Shown here: piece by piece, positions 1-9,281 of the stretch
Numbering within the stretch: position 1 is the stretch's first letter
Layout: every line of letters begins with the position of its first letter
From: Eubacteriales bacterium
GTDB taxonomy: Bacteria; Bacillota; Clostridia; Saccharofermentanales; DTU023
Length of the DNA stretch: 64,000 nt
Assembly (NCBI GenBank): GCA_030537525.1
Contig: JAUNVU010000004.1
Location: 1-64,000 of the forward strand
Reading direction: 5' to 3'
Translations under genes and position numbers: made by a program
Notes under the pieces: model-generated
What the model was told of the DNA's origin: nothing
Database searches by the model: none
Seen by the model: only the letters and a program-made list of their open reading frames with translations

Positions 1-31
1 AAAAACGCCGTGACATCTTGTATCACGGCGT
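1..31 (-). terminator. Intrinsic terminator of the tRNA operon
   Basis: An inverted repeat (AACGCCGTGA facing TCACGGCGT) with a loop of about nine bases is followed, on the minus strand, by a run of T (the aaaaa at the window start). It lies six bases downstream of the tRNA-Ser 3' end. Confidence 0.8.
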
Positions 32-36
32 CGATA

Positions 37-128
37 TGGCGGAGAGCAAGGGATTCGAACCCTCGTTGCGCTTTTGACGCAAACACGATTTCCAGTCGTG
101 CACCTTCAGCCAGCTCGGTCAACTCTCC
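37..128 (-). tRNA. tRNA-Ser (anticodon GGA)
   Basis: Read on the minus strand, it begins GGAGAGTTGACCGAG and ends CTCTCC-G-CCA, giving a paired acceptor stem, a G discriminator base and an encoded CCA. The anticodon arm is CACGA-CTGGAAA-TCGTG with GGA at the decoding position. A long variable arm (TTGCGTC..GACGCAA type) precedes the GTTCGAATC T-arm, as expected for a class II serine tRNA. Confidence 0.95.
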
Positions 129-191
129 ATAAAGGCTTCACAATTATGTAAGTAAAAGCCCAGTTTGTCAAATATCCCCAAGCTAAATCAT

Positions 192-219
192 AAAAAAAGA
201 CCTCGATTTCTCGAGGTCT
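192..219 (-). terminator. Intrinsic terminator-like hairpin between the two tRNAs
   Basis: On the minus strand AGACCTCGA-GAAA-TCGAGGTCT is followed by seven T. It sits just after tRNA-Arg and before tRNA-Ser, so tRNA-Ser may be reached only by read-through or from its own promoter. Confidence 0.8.
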
Positions 220-222
220 CTG

Positions 223-299
223 TGGCGCGCCCAGCAGAATTCGAATCCACAATCTTCTGATCCGTAGTCAGACGCCTTATCCAGTTCGGCTATGGGCGC
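223..299 (-). tRNA. tRNA-Arg (anticodon ACG)
   Basis: On the minus strand the acceptor arms GCGCCCA and TGGGCGC pair, followed by G and an encoded CCA. The anticodon arm is TCTGA-CTACGGA-TCAGA with ACG, and the T-arm holds ATTCGAATT. The first anticodon A is normally deaminated to inosine in bacteria to read CGN codons. Confidence 0.95.
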
Positions 300-314
300 A
301 TGTATAGCTTCAAT

Positions 315-343
315 ATAATAAGCATAGTTTTCGGCTCTGTCAA
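315..343 (-). promoter_or_regulatory. Promoter of the tRNA genes
   Basis: On the minus strand a perfect -35 TTGACA (338-343) is followed after 17 bases by TATTAT (315-320). The tRNA-Arg 5' end at 299 lies about 15 bases beyond the -10 box, the right distance for a stable-RNA promoter. Confidence 0.8.
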
Positions 344-380
344 GCTTGTGAAGTAAATTTTTCTGTCTTCTACTACCAGC

Positions 381-1238
381 TTAGATTAAAATATCATCAA
401 CCAGAGCAATAAAGTCATAAGGATCGTGCTCCTTGCCGTCTGCTGCCTGAGCTACAAGATATTTCTCCTCTTCTGGATAGATTAAAATGAACTGCCCATA
501 GAGGCCATCTGCTCGCCAAGCATTAGCATGACAAGATTTCCAAACTTGATAACCATAGCCATTTCTAGTCTCAAGCTCTGGATAGAGCTCAGACGGAACA
601 AGATCTTCGTGCATCCGATCCAGGTAAGCAGCTGGCACAATCTCCTGAGCTTCATAAAATCCAGCGTCTAGCATGAGCCTAGCAACCTTTGCCAGTTCTT
701 CTAAATTTAAATGTAGCTTGGTATAGGCAAGCTCATAACCATGATAGCATAAGCCCCACTCGGGCTTATCGATGCCAAGTTTGGCGAATAGTCGCTGATA
801 AAGAAAATCACTCAGCCGCTCTCCACTGCTCTTTAGCACCAGCCTACCTAGCATGTAGCTGTTGAGATTGCAGTAGTAAAATTCTGTCCCTGCTTTGACC
901 TGTAGAGGCTCTGAGAAGAATATTCTTGCCCAGTCTTCTTTGGTATCGGTCTTGTGCTTGCGAAATAAGGGGACCTTCTTTCCTGAGCGCATCTGCAAGA
1001 GATCAATTATTCTAATTTCTCGGTGCTCAGCAGAAGTCAGATCAGCAAACTCAGGGAAATATTCGTACACTTTATCTTCAAGTTTCAACTTACCTTCTGC
1101 TTCTAAGAGGCCAATGGCAAAACTCGTGAAAGTTTTGGTAATTGAATAGATATTTCGCCGCTCACGCCTATCGCCAGCTATTTCTACGAAATGGAGCCCG
1201 TTTTCTCTATCGTAATATGCAAAGCGCAGGAGAGGCAT
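381..1238 (-). CDS. Beta-lactamase-fold serine hydrolase (class C/PBP-like)
   Basis: This is a 285-residue protein of the serine beta-lactamase-like (Beta-lactamase, class C) superfamily. The active-site SxxK is SITK at residues 32-35 and the second motif YxN is YCN near residue 122. A C-terminal ADGLYGQF stretch followed by a beta strand matches the position of the third motif, where secreted relatives often have a GxGGQ-type sequence. There is no signal peptide and only 31 residues precede SxxK, fewer than in classical enzymes, so it is probably a cytosolic esterase or peptidase-like hydrolase, not a resistance enzyme. AGGAG lies six bases before the ATG. Downstream of leuS on the same strand. 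The substrate is unknown. Confidence 0.75.
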   Translation of the reverse strand: MPLLRFAYYDRENGLHFVEIAGDRRERRNIYSITKTFTSFAIGLLEAEGKLKLEDKVYEYFPEFADLTSAEHREIRIIDLLQMRSGKKVPLFRKHKTDTKEDWARIFFSEPLQVKAGTEFYYCNLNSYMLGRLVLKSSGERLSDFLYQRLFAKLGIDKPEWGLCYHGYELAYTKLHLNLEELAKVARLMLDAGFYEAQEIVPAAYLDRMHEDLVPSELYPELETRNGYGYQVWKSCHANAWRADGLYGQFILIYPEEEKYLVAQAADGKEHDPYDFIALVDDILI

Positions 1239-1299
1239 GCGCTCTCCTGCTGCTATTTTTAATCTTCGTAATTTATTTTCTAAGATTGCTATCTCCTAT

Positions 1300-3810
1300 C
1301 TATTTTCTCTCTTTGACCACCAAATTGGCCAAGCGAGCCTTGACATAGATGAAGCGTACAAGTTCCTTGCCCTCTAACCACTTTTCATAGTCTGGGGCCG
1401 CTGCTACTATAGCCTGAACTTCTTCTTCGCTGGCATCTGTCGGGACCATAATGCGGCCCGTTACCTTACCGTTGATTTGAATGGCAATCTCTATTTCATC
1501 TTTCTTCAGCTTGTCTGGATCAAACTTTGGCCACTGTTCTCTGAAGATCAGATCGCCATGCCCAAGTTCAGACCACGCTTCTTCAGCAAAGTGTGGTGTA
1601 AATGGTGACAGTAAGATCAGCATCTGCTCGACTACTCTAATAAGCTCTGCATCACGACCAATTTCTTCTTCGTATTTATAGAGCTGGTTGACCAATTCCA
1701 TGATTCTTGCCACCGAAGTATTGAATTGGAAATTTTCACAGTCTCTAGAGACCTCTGAAATCGCATAGTGTAACTGATACTCGAGATCCGCTAACTGCTT
1801 GGCTTTAGCCTCTGCAGTCGGCTTTTGATTCTTACTGCGGCTTATTTCTTCTCCTTCAGCAATTTCGTCAGATTTGCCCGAGATCCTATTTACCAGACGT
1901 TGGACACGTTTTAGGAAGCGTTCGCAGGCCTTGATACCGTCACTGCTCCAGGGTCCACCATCAACATATGAGAAGCCGAATGCCAGATAGAGGCGGAAGA
2001 CGTCTGAACCGTACTCCTTAATGTAGTCATCGGGATTCAAGGTATTGCCCTTGGACTTGGACATCTTCTGCCCGTCAGAGCCTAAGATCATGCCTTGGTG
2101 GGTCAGACCTTGGAAGGGTTCGTCGAAATCTAGATAACCGAGGTCGCGCAATACTTTAGTGATGAAGCGTGAGTAGAGCAAATGCATTGCTGCATGCTCG
2201 GCACCACCGACATATCTATCAACAGGACAGAGTTTATTGACCTTCTCCCTGTCGAAGGGCTGTTCGGTATTTTTATTGTCTACATAGCGGAACTGGTACC
2301 AAGATGAGCAGACAAAGGTGTCCAAGGTGTCTGGGTCGCGCTTGGCCTCTCCACCACAGTTAGGACAGCTGCAGTTCATAAATTCAGGTGCCTTCTTTAG
2401 AGGCGATTCACCGTCTGGTGTAAAGCTGACATCGTAGGGAAGTTTTACTGGTAAATCCGTCTCGGGAACTGGTACCACCCCGCATTGGGGACAGTGGATA
2501 ATGGGTATTGGAGTGCCCCAATAGCGCTGCCTGGAGACGAGCCAGTCTCGCAGTCGGTACATGATCTTCTTCCCGCCTGCACTCAGCGCAGCCAATTTCT
2601 CACTGATTTTTTCAATGGCCTCTGTACTTTTAAGTCCATCAAATTCACCTGAATTAACTAGGCGACCAAGCTCTGTATAGGGCAGCTCCGCCTCTTTTTC
2701 ATCCTCAGCTTCAATGACTAACTTAATTGGCAAGCCAAATTTAGTAGCAAACTCGAAGTCTCTGCTGTCATGGGCAGGAACAGCCATGACGGCGCCCGTT
2801 CCATAAGAGGCAATGACATAATCCGAAATCCAAATGGGAATATCCTCACCCGTCAACGGATGTCTGGCAAAGGCCCCAGTAAACACCCCAGTCTTCTCCC
2901 GCCCGAGAGATTGGCGCTCAATTTCTGTCAAGTGCTTTACATCTTCACAATAAGCTTCAACAGCTGCTTTCTGCTCAGCAGTAGTCAAAAGTTCTGTCAG
3001 CTCAGATTCTGGCGCTAAGACCAGATAGGTAACACCTTGTAGAGTATCAGCCCGGGTGGTAAAGACTTCTATTTCACTATCTGCTGGCAGTTCCTGACCA
3101 CTGGAGACAATGGGGAACTTGACTGTTGAACCTTCTGAACGTCCGATCCAATTTTCTTGGATCTTCTTAGTCTTCTCAGGCCAGTCGAGGCTTGGCAGGA
3201 AGTCAAGCAGCTCTTGTGCATACTTCGTAATTCTAAAGAACCACTGAGTTAGCATGCGCTTTTCAACCAATGAACTACAGCGCTCACATTCGCCATCCGA
3301 ACTCACCTGCTCGTTGGCCAATGTCGTATTGCAGGATGGACACCAGTTAACTGGTGCATTTTTCTGATACGCCAGACCATGCTTGTAGAGCTGGAGGAAT
3401 AACCACTGATTCCAACGATAGTATTCAGGTTCACAAGTTGAGAGCTCGTGCTCCCAGTTGAAGAGTCCGCCGAGTGTTTTCAGCTGCTCTTCCATCTTTG
3501 CAATATTGGACCTAGTAGAATCTTGTGGGTGAATTCCTGTCTTGATTGCATAGTTTTCTGCCGGCAGGCCAAAGGAGTCAAATCCCATTGGCTGGAAGAC
3601 TTCATACCCTTGTAACTTCTTCATTCTGGCAAAGCAGTCAGCCAAACCATAATTCCACCAGTGACCAATGTGCAGATTGGCACCAGAAGGATAGGAAAAC
3701 ATCTCGAGTACATAAATCTTTTTATCGACTCGAGACCAGTCAAAGGCGGCTATATTCTCCGCCTCCCAGCGATCCTGCCACTTCTTATCTATAGCGTGTG
3801 AATACTTCAT
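1300..3810 (-). CDS. leuS: Leucyl-tRNA synthetase
   Basis: Charges tRNA-Leu with leucine in the cytosol. The 836-residue length is typical of bacterial LeuRS. The class I HIGH motif is HIGH at residues 47-50 and KMSKS is present in a [16 protein letters not shown] context. A CPSC...CERC zinc knuckle and a second CPQC...CPNCGG cluster flank the editing (CP1) region, and the C-terminal anticodon-binding and tail domains are complete. No T-box is seen: only 31 bases separate it from the upstream gene at 3842. The preceding TTGGAGGG gives a good ribosome binding site. Confidence 0.97.
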   Translation of the reverse strand: MKYSHAIDKKWQDRWEAENIAAFDWSRVDKKIYVLEMFSYPSGANLHIGHWWNYGLADCFARMKKLQGYEVFQPMGFDSFGLPAENYAIKTGIHPQDSTRSNIAKMEEQLKTLGGLFNWEHELSTCEPEYYRWNQWLFLQLYKHGLAYQKNAPVNWCPSCNTTLANEQVSSDGECERCSSLVEKRMLTQWFFRITKYAQELLDFLPSLDWPEKTKKIQENWIGRSEGSTVKFPIVSSGQELPADSEIEVFTTRADTLQGVTYLVLAPESELTELLTTAEQKAAVEAYCEDVKHLTEIERQSLGREKTGVFTGAFARHPLTGEDIPIWISDYVIASYGTGAVMAVPAHDSRDFEFATKFGLPIKLVIEAEDEKEAELPYTELGRLVNSGEFDGLKSTEAIEKISEKLAALSAGGKKIMYRLRDWLVSRQRYWGTPIPIIHCPQCGVVPVPETDLPVKLPYDVSFTPDGESPLKKAPEFMNCSCPNCGGEAKRDPDTLDTFVCSSWYQFRYVDNKNTEQPFDREKVNKLCPVDRYVGGAEHAAMHLLYSRFITKVLRDLGYLDFDEPFQGLTHQGMILGSDGQKMSKSKGNTLNPDDYIKEYGSDVFRLYLAFGFSYVDGGPWSSDGIKACERFLKRVQRLVNRISGKSDEIAEGEEISRSKNQKPTAEAKAKQLADLEYQLHYAISEVSRDCENFQFNTSVARIMELVNQLYKYEEEIGRDAELIRVVEQMLILLSPFTPHFAEEAWSELGHGDLIFREQWPKFDPDKLKKDEIEIAIQINGKVTGRIMVPTDASEEEVQAIVAAAPDYEKWLEGKELVRFIYVKARLANLVVKERK

Positions 3811-3841
3811 AAACCCTCCAATTCAAATTTTAATTATATAG

Positions 3842-5203
3842 CTAGGCCTCACCAAATAGCGAGACCAAGTAGAGATCTGCTGTCCCCTCGGCAAATTCCA
3901 ACAATTCTTGGCTGAAACCACTTTTCGAAAAAATCAAATAGAGCTTGTGCTTACGTCGCTGCGTCAAACGCCCTCTCTCCTTTAATTCTTCAAAATCAGC
4001 CATGCTCGCCTTCTCTGCAGACCACTTACAGGCTGCCAACACCGCTGTATCAGCATTGCTACCCAAGAGGTCAATCTGCTGATCGGGCTCATTCCACCAT
4101 GGAGCAAAGTCATCTATATCGTTAGGAAGCTCTCCTTGCTCTCGTAAATTGAGTAAATACTCTCTTGCGATCTCAATGAAATCTTGGTGAAAATAATCAT
4201 CAAGCTTGTCCTTGATGATCTCCAGACATTCATCTAGCAGACCTCTTTGGCGGAGTGGATCCAATTTGTAAAGGAAGTAAAAGACGAAGCGAAAGACAGG
4301 ATCTGCAATGAAGTAGCGAATCAGTCTGGGATTGTTATTCCTATAGGCCTGCCGCTTCTCGATCAGGCCAAGTTCCAATAAGACTCTCAGATAGTTCGCC
4401 GCAGATGAAGGTGGCAGAGCCGCTGCCTCGGCAATCTCCTTCTGCCGCTTAGCCCCTTCGGCCATAGCCTGAAGTTCCATTTGATACAAGGCAGGCTCTC
4501 TCAACTTAGAGGCCAAGACACGCTCTGGTAAACTCTGTAGTTCACCATTCGGCGAGCAAAACTCCTCTAGTAGGAGCTCATCTAAGTTCTGATACTTCGC
4601 AAGTTTCAGCAGATAATCGTAGTAACCCCCACTAATACTGTATCCGTATAATCTATCCTCTGCGGGCCAATGCGCCAGAAACTGCATGGACTCCAGATAG
4701 TTCAAGGGGTAAAAGCCTAAGCTGAGCCCTGCCATCTGCTTATAAAAACCTCTGGCGAGACTCTTCTCACGGGCCTGCTCGGAGCCGTACTCTTCAACAA
4801 TTATTAACTTCAGATTAGATTCCTTAAAGTCTTCGCGAATCGATTTACGGATGAGCTGCTCCAATTTGGGACAGGACTTAATTAAATTCTGATAATTAAG
4901 TAAAACTAGGATGCCCTGTTTCTCCTTATAGAGTCCTGCCAGATCTTTAAAGAAGTCAGCAAATTCGGAATTTTCTAGTTCAGGAAAATAATAGGCCCAG
5001 TATTTCTGCTGCCCTGAAAGCGGTAGCTGCTGCATGTTTAAAATAGCAGCTTCATAGGCACTCAGGCTCTGACGCAGGAAATCTGGAATACCTACACCCA
5101 CCTTGCCACTGAGCTGTATCAGGCTGAAACCCGGCTCACTCAAGGCCTGCAGTAAGAGCTGCCGCTCTTCCTCAAACAGTGATGTGATCTCTTTCACAAA
5201 CAC
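3842..5203 (-). CDS. DUF234-type AAA ATPase homologue with degenerate active sites
   Basis: The architecture matches the archaeal-type ATP-binding protein family (COG1672): an N-terminal ATPase-like domain, a winged helix (about residues 255-310, IAEAAALPPSSAANYLRVL) and a C-terminal DUF234 domain (YFIADPVFRFVFYFLYKLDP, then WWNEPDQQIDLL and AACKW). The family's Walker A (GxxxxGKT) should lie near residue 30, but the sequence there reads LSGKVGVGIPDF without GK[ST]. The Walker B position reads LVLLNYQNLI, without the usual acidic pair. In the nuclease-like DUF234 part the expected ECKW reads AACKW. It is probably a non-catalytic or strongly diverged member. The role is unknown. It may share a transcript with leuS. 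Confidence 0.65.
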   Translation of the reverse strand: MFVKEITSLFEEERQLLLQALSEPGFSLIQLSGKVGVGIPDFLRQSLSAYEAAILNMQQLPLSGQQKYWAYYFPELENSEFADFFKDLAGLYKEKQGILVLLNYQNLIKSCPKLEQLIRKSIREDFKESNLKLIIVEEYGSEQAREKSLARGFYKQMAGLSLGFYPLNYLESMQFLAHWPAEDRLYGYSISGGYYDYLLKLAKYQNLDELLLEEFCSPNGELQSLPERVLASKLREPALYQMELQAMAEGAKRQKEIAEAAALPPSSAANYLRVLLELGLIEKRQAYRNNNPRLIRYFIADPVFRFVFYFLYKLDPLRQRGLLDECLEIIKDKLDDYFHQDFIEIAREYLLNLREQGELPNDIDDFAPWWNEPDQQIDLLGSNADTAVLAACKWSAEKASMADFEELKERGRLTQRRKHKLYLIFSKSGFSQELLEFAEGTADLYLVSLFGEA

Positions 5204-5310
5204 CCTCCCATAAGTCTTAGTGCAATTTATATTATCATAATTAGAGTATTAGTTTAAGTTTATAGTCAAGCTATTTAAGCTGTGTTATTATTGACACCAT
5301 CGGAGGAAAG

Positions 5311-5970
5311 ATGAAGAACGGAAAAGCTAGAATCTTTATAGAAACACTGATCAGCTTGCTCATCATTTTAATCCTGATGTGCTCTATACCCTCAGCAGTG
5401 GTCTGGCTCAATAACTACCGCGAGATCGTTTTTTATGAAAATCTGGACTCCAATCAGCTGAAGACAGAACAGCGTATACTCGTGGTTTTTGGTGCTGGTC
5501 TTCGCCCTGACGGTAAACCTTCTCCTATGCTCGCCAATCGTCTAGACAGAGCCTATGACCTCTACCAAGCAGGAATTTCTAGAGAGATTATACTGAGCGG
5601 CGATTATACGCCACCATATTACAATGAAGTAGGTGCCATGCAAGAATACCTCATCAATAGGGGTGTAGCTGAGTCGGCACTGAAATTGGATCCTCTGGGT
5701 TTTTCAACCTTCGCTACTGTCGAAAATCTCTTAGCAAGGCAGGAACATAAATTCATCTTCGTCAGCCAAAAATACCATCTGCCGAGAATGCTTGAAATTG
5801 CCAAGCGCCTGGGAATTGATGCTATTGCCGTGCCAAGTTCTAGAAACATCTTTCCTGGCAGCTCCTTATATCTGACAAGAGAGGTATTGGCTCGCGGCAA
5901 AGACCTCCTGAAATTGGAATTTTATCTCAGAGATTTGGACTTCTCTCCTATTGAAGAGCTATTGCCCTAA
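5311..5970 (+). CDS. SanA/YdcF-like DUF218 membrane protein
   Basis: A 219-residue protein with one N-terminal membrane segment (about residues 10-32) followed by a DUF218 domain. Matching elements are VVFGAGLRPDGKPSPMLANRLDRAYDLY (split here as VVFGAG and LANRLDRA), IILSGD, the EVGAMQEYLINRGV helix and FVSQKYHLPRML. SanA/YdcF relatives act at the cell envelope and affect vancomycin exclusion in enterobacteria, but their reaction is poorly known. The start is set by CGGAGG six bases upstream. Its 3' end overlaps nth by 12 bases, tail to tail. Confidence 0.85.
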   Translation: MKNGKARIFIETLISLLIILILMCSIPSAVVWLNNYREIVFYENLDSNQLKTEQRILVVFGAGLRPDGKPSPMLANRLDRAYDLYQAGISREIILSGDYTPPYYNEVGAMQEYLINRGVAESALKLDPLGFSTFATVENLLARQEHKFIFVSQKYHLPRMLEIAKRLGIDAIAVPSSRNIFPGSSLYLTREVLARGKDLLKLEFYLRDLDFSPIEELLP

Positions 5971-6606
5971 CTTTTTGTAGTAGTGACAATAAGCTTGGAT
6001 CGGACAGGCTGCACAATTGGGGCGCCTGGCCTTGCAGATATAGCGACCATGGTGAATTAGGAGATGGTGGGCTTCAGTCCAACGCTCTTTCGGGATCTTC
6101 TTTTGTAGAGCTATTTCCGTTTTCTCTACGGTCTTCTCCTGGACCATGCCTATTCTATTAGCCAGTCTGAAAACATGAGTATCAACTGCAATGGCAGGCA
6201 CCCCAAAGGCATTCGAGGCCACAACATTGGCCGTCTTGCGCCCTACTCCTGCCAATTGTTCGAGTTGTTCCACGGTTTGCGGAACCTCGCCGCCATAATC
6301 TTTCACTATCTGCTCGGAAGCAGCGATGATATTCTTGGCCTTATTTCTGAAAAACCCACACGACTTAATCAGCTCTTCGAGCCTCGCCTGCTCCATATCG
6401 GCAAAATCTTCTGGCTTATTATATTGGGGGAAAATTTTTGCAGTGATCTGGTTCACTCTAACATCTGTGCACTGGGCAGATAAAATGGTCGCCACCAAGA
6501 GCTCAAACGGCGAATCGTGAACTAGCTCACAGACGGGATTGGGATGTACTGTCTTCAGCAAATCTAGTACTTCAATGACTTCTTTTTTACTCAGTAAACG
6601 CGGCAT
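5959..6606 (-). CDS. nth: Endonuclease III (DNA glycosylase/AP lyase)
   Basis: A base-excision repair enzyme that removes oxidised pyrimidines and cuts at abasic sites. The helix-hairpin-helix is LEQLAGVGRKTANVV, with the catalytic lysine in VGRKTA and the aspartate in VDTHVFR. The C-terminal [4Fe-4S] loop is C-x6-C-x2-C-x5-C. I chose the ATG at 6606 (MPRLLSKKE, 215 residues, close to the E. coli length of 211). The longer frame would begin with TTG at 6642 and add twelve unmatched residues. An AGG lies nine bases upstream. It lies 91 bases downstream of the cobQ stop and could be the last gene of that unit. Confidence 0.95.
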   Translation of the reverse strand: MPRLLSKKEVIEVLDLLKTVHPNPVCELVHDSPFELLVATILSAQCTDVRVNQITAKIFPQYNKPEDFADMEQARLEELIKSCGFFRNKAKNIIAASEQIVKDYGGEVPQTVEQLEQLAGVGRKTANVVASNAFGVPAIAVDTHVFRLANRIGMVQEKTVEKTEIALQKKIPKERWTEAHHLLIHHGRYICKARRPNCAACPIQAYCHYYKKLGQ

Positions 6607-6697
6607 ACATTCAAGCCTAGCCCTTTGAATCTTTCTAGGCAAGTGCTCTGGTAACTTAATGAAAACAGAAAGAAGATGAGAATTTAGCCTCTTCTGG

Positions 6698-7561
6698 CTA
6701 GAGTCCTATAATTTCATCTAACTTTGAAAAATCTATATTGCCCTCAATCTCAGTTCTAGCCTTCGCAAATTCAGAATCATAAAATCTTCTAAGCTCAGCC
6801 TCGCTGGCTGTCTGTAGCTTCGCTGGCAAGCGATGATAGTCTTCAGATAAACTGTCCTCTGGCTCAAGGCAAGCCTCTACATAGGGCACAACCCCCAAGG
6901 CTGGCAGGTCTAACTTCTCCTTTAAGAGTTCTAAGCCTGGTTCAAGTAGGCTCACATCACCGCGGAAGCGGTTGATTAGATAAGCCTTCAGCTGCCTTCT
7001 TAACTCTTCTGGTAAAATCCCCCAAGTACCATAGATCGCGGCAAAAACCCCGCCCCTTTCTATGTCCGCAACAAGGACTGCTGGTATATCGGCGGCCTTT
7101 GCCAAGGGTAAATTGACGAGGTCTCTATCCAATAAGTTGATCTCAGCACAGCTGCCAGCACCCTCTAAGACCAGCAGGTCATAATCAGCAGAAAGACTTT
7201 CTAGAGCACTCATGACTATGGGCCGCAATTCATCGCGCAGAGTATAGTACTCCCTAGCAGCTAATTCACCGCGGCTTTTGCCCAAGACGAAGAGTTCCGA
7301 GCGTCGCTCGCCACATGGTCTCAGTAGTATGGGGTTCATGCGCGCTTCGGCTTCTAGGCCTAGAGCTCTTGCCTGCCAGAGGCTGCTATTAGCGATGAGC
7401 TCACCACCTCGTAATCTTGCTGTGCGAGAGCTCATATTCTGTGCCTTAAAGGGCGCTACCCTCAGACCGCGCTCCTGGTAATGCTTGGCTATTACTGCGG
7501 TGAGTAACGACTTGCCAGCATCAGAAGAGGTACCAACTAGCATTAATTTCAAATTCTTCAT
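6698..7561 (-). CDS. cobQ: Cobyric acid synthase lacking its glutamine amidotransferase domain
   Basis: The protein matches the N-terminal ATP-dependent synthetase domain of CobQ/CbiP: P-loop VGTSSDAGKSLL, then PFKAQNM, a MNPILLRP block, DYDLLVLEGAGSCAEINL and VLVADIERGGVFA. Full enzymes are about 480-510 residues and end in a class I amidotransferase domain. Here the protein stops at about 287 residues, soon after the linker, and nth starts 91 bases on, so the second domain is really missing. The QA-rich helix after the P-loop (GELIANSSLWQARALG) also departs from the usual GEIGRAQ pattern. The ATG at 7561 follows the cbiB TGA by one base, which suggests translational coupling. It could use free ammonia, an amidotransferase encoded elsewhere, or be decaying. 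Confidence 0.8.
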   Translation of the reverse strand: MKNLKLMLVGTSSDAGKSLLTAVIAKHYQERGLRVAPFKAQNMSSRTARLRGGELIANSSLWQARALGLEAEARMNPILLRPCGERRSELFVLGKSRGELAAREYYTLRDELRPIVMSALESLSADYDLLVLEGAGSCAEINLLDRDLVNLPLAKAADIPAVLVADIERGGVFAAIYGTWGILPEELRRQLKAYLINRFRGDVSLLEPGLELLKEKLDLPALGVVPYVEACLEPEDSLSEDYHRLPAKLQTASEAELRRFYDSEFAKARTEIEGNIDFSKLDEIIGL

Positions 7562-7562
7562 A

Positions 7563-8555
7563 TCAATAGACAAATGTTCTCAATAGAGCCAAGAGCAAAG
7601 CCGTGATCAGCGTTGAGCAAGTCACTATGAGACAGGCCTTCCTGATGTCCCTGCTCTCTGGACTTCGACTGTTAAAGCCGATATAGGGCTTGTCTACTAG
7701 CCGACCGTGGTAGCTACTTGGACCGCCTAGGCGAATTCCTAATAAGCCAGCCATAACAGCTTCCGTATGAGCCGAATTGGGTGAGCTGTGGGCATAGCGA
7801 TCGCGCCAGTAAACCTTCGCTCCCTGCAGTGGGTGACCTGTGAGTATGCCACCAACTATAAGCATGACCAGAGCAGCTAGACGCGCTGGAATGATATTCA
7901 AGATATCGTCCAGCTTAGCAGAGGCATAGCCAAAGTCTCTGTAACGCTCATTCTTGTAGCCAAGCATTGAATCCAGGGTGTTTACGGCCTTGTAAAATAC
8001 CAGACCTGGTAGGTCAAATAGCCAGAAAAAAAACAAGGGCGCAACAATGCCATCCGTGAAATTTTCAGCTATCGTCTCTACCGTCGCTGTAATAATTTGC
8101 CGAGACATCAACAGCTTCGTATCTCGGCCGACAATCCTCGAGAGCAGCTGCCTGCTGTATCCGAGGCTATCTCGTTTCAATGATTGCTCAATTTTTAAGC
8201 CTTCCCGCACCAATTGACCAAGAGCCAAGAACCAAGTTAAGAAAATCAGGCGAGAGATTAGGTACACCACGGAATTAAGATTAAACAGCGTCCATAAGCA
8301 TACTCTCGTGATAATGGCAAGACCCGCTGGGATAACTAGGGCTGGAATGAAGCCGAGGCGCTTCTTGATCCTGTCGGGCTGATCTGGATTTAGGAGGAGC
8401 TTTTCCGCCTTAGAGATGAGATAACCCATGCCTCTGACAGGATGAGGCCAAGTCTCAGGATCACCAATTGCGTAGTCCAAAAGGCAGGCCAGGATAATAG
8501 TCGGTGCGAAATATATTCTGGCCAGCTGAACTTGGGCTAATACATTGGGATCCAC
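7563..8555 (-). CDS. cbiB: Adenosylcobinamide-phosphate synthase (CbiB/CobD)
   Basis: An integral membrane enzyme that attaches aminopropanol (phosphate) to adenosylcobyric acid. Diagnostic stretches are LLDYAIGDPETWPHPVRGMGYLI at the N-terminus (seen as DYAIGDPE and HPVRGMG), FTDGIVAPLFFF, KAVNTLDSMLGYKNERY, and YRDRYAHSSPNSAHTEAVMAGLLG near the C-terminus. It has several hydrophobic segments and 330 residues, a normal length. A GTG start directly abuts the cobC stop (TAAGTG), with GAGGAAG upstream, so it is tightly coupled to the histidine phosphatase gene. Confidence 0.93.
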   Translation of the reverse strand: MDPNVLAQVQLARIYFAPTIILACLLDYAIGDPETWPHPVRGMGYLISKAEKLLLNPDQPDRIKKRLGFIPALVIPAGLAIITRVCLWTLFNLNSVVYLISRLIFLTWFLALGQLVREGLKIEQSLKRDSLGYSRQLLSRIVGRDTKLLMSRQIITATVETIAENFTDGIVAPLFFFWLFDLPGLVFYKAVNTLDSMLGYKNERYRDFGYASAKLDDILNIIPARLAALVMLIVGGILTGHPLQGAKVYWRDRYAHSSPNSAHTEAVMAGLLGIRLGGPSSYHGRLVDKPYIGFNSRSPESRDIRKACLIVTCSTLITALLLALLRTFVY

Positions 8556-9281
8556 TTATAACTCTTCCTCAACTGGCCAATTGCTAAAGTCTTCTGCCAT
8601 TCTTATCGATGAGAAACTGAGTTTCTCTGTCTGGCTATCTAAGTCGAAGTAGAAGGCCAGCGGCTCTAAATTATCTGGGAAACTCAAGATATCTTCATAA
8701 CCTTTACCATAGGTTCTACATAGGGAACCGATCACTCCACCATGACAAACTACCAAGAAGCGCAGATCCTTCTCAAGAGCAGCGACTGTTTCCAAGGGTA
8801 AGATGCGCTGCTCTGCAGTGGTGAAACCGTTGAATAAACTCTCATCTACGGTATGGGCTGCAGCCAAGGCTAGTCTAGTCACACGCTTTAGTCCAGTATC
8901 TAGACGCTCCACTAAATGCTCATCGCTCTCCATGCCCCCTGGCCAAAGTTGGCGATCATCTAGCCAACGCGCGAATTCTTCGTCGCGCGAGTTCTCCGCT
9001 AGATTCTTGCCCTCAAAACGGCCAAATCCACGTTCGACAAATTCTGGAAAGATAATGGGACGAAATTCTGGAAAGAGAATTCTCGCCGTCTCAATACAAC
9101 GATAAAGAGGCGATACGAGAACGCCCTGGGCAGGTAAAAAAGAGCGCAGAGCTGCACGTTTCTCTTGAGCTTCAGCCTGCCCTGATAGGGACAGTGGTGT
9201 ATGCGACCAGCCCGTGAACTGCCTGGCCTCATTGGCTGCCGTCCTGCCGTGTCTGATAAAAATCAACTCTAGTTTAATCAT
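8556..9281 (-). CDS. cobC: Histidine phosphatase, probable alpha-ribazole phosphatase
   Basis: A phosphoglycerate-mutase-like histidine phosphatase. The catalytic RHG is FIRHGRT at residues 9-15, the second arginine and glutamate follow in the ERGFGRFEG region, and the second histidine is in VVCHGGVIGSL. It is 241 residues long, somewhat larger than typical CobC because of an insertion around residues 135-165. The assignment as alpha-ribazole-5'-phosphate phosphatase rests on its position between cobU (8-base overlap) and cbiB. A general phosphatase of the same fold cannot be excluded from sequence. Confidence 0.8.
   Translation of the reverse strand: MIKLELIFIRHGRTAANEARQFTGWSHTPLSLSGQAEAQEKRAALRSFLPAQGVLVSPLYRCIETARILFPEFRPIIFPEFVERGFGRFEGKNLAENSRDEEFARWLDDRQLWPGGMESDEHLVERLDTGLKRVTRLALAAAHTVDESLFNGFTTAEQRILPLETVAALEKDLRFLVVCHGGVIGSLCRTYGKGYEDILSFPDNLEPLAFYFDLDSQTEKLSFSSIRMAEDFSNWPVEEEL

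Noticed and set aside
381-1238. A beta-lactam resistance enzyme
   Set aside because: It has the fold motifs but no signal peptide and a shortened N-terminus, and the class is dominated by esterases and peptidase-like proteins.
3811-3841. A T-box leader for leuS
   Set aside because: Only 31 bases separate leuS from the upstream gene and no AGGGTGGNACCGCG element is present there or elsewhere in the window.
6698-7561. A frameshift hiding the missing CobQ domain
   Set aside because: Only 91 bases lie between the stop and nth, too few for the roughly 200-residue domain in any frame, so a simple frameshift cannot explain its absence.
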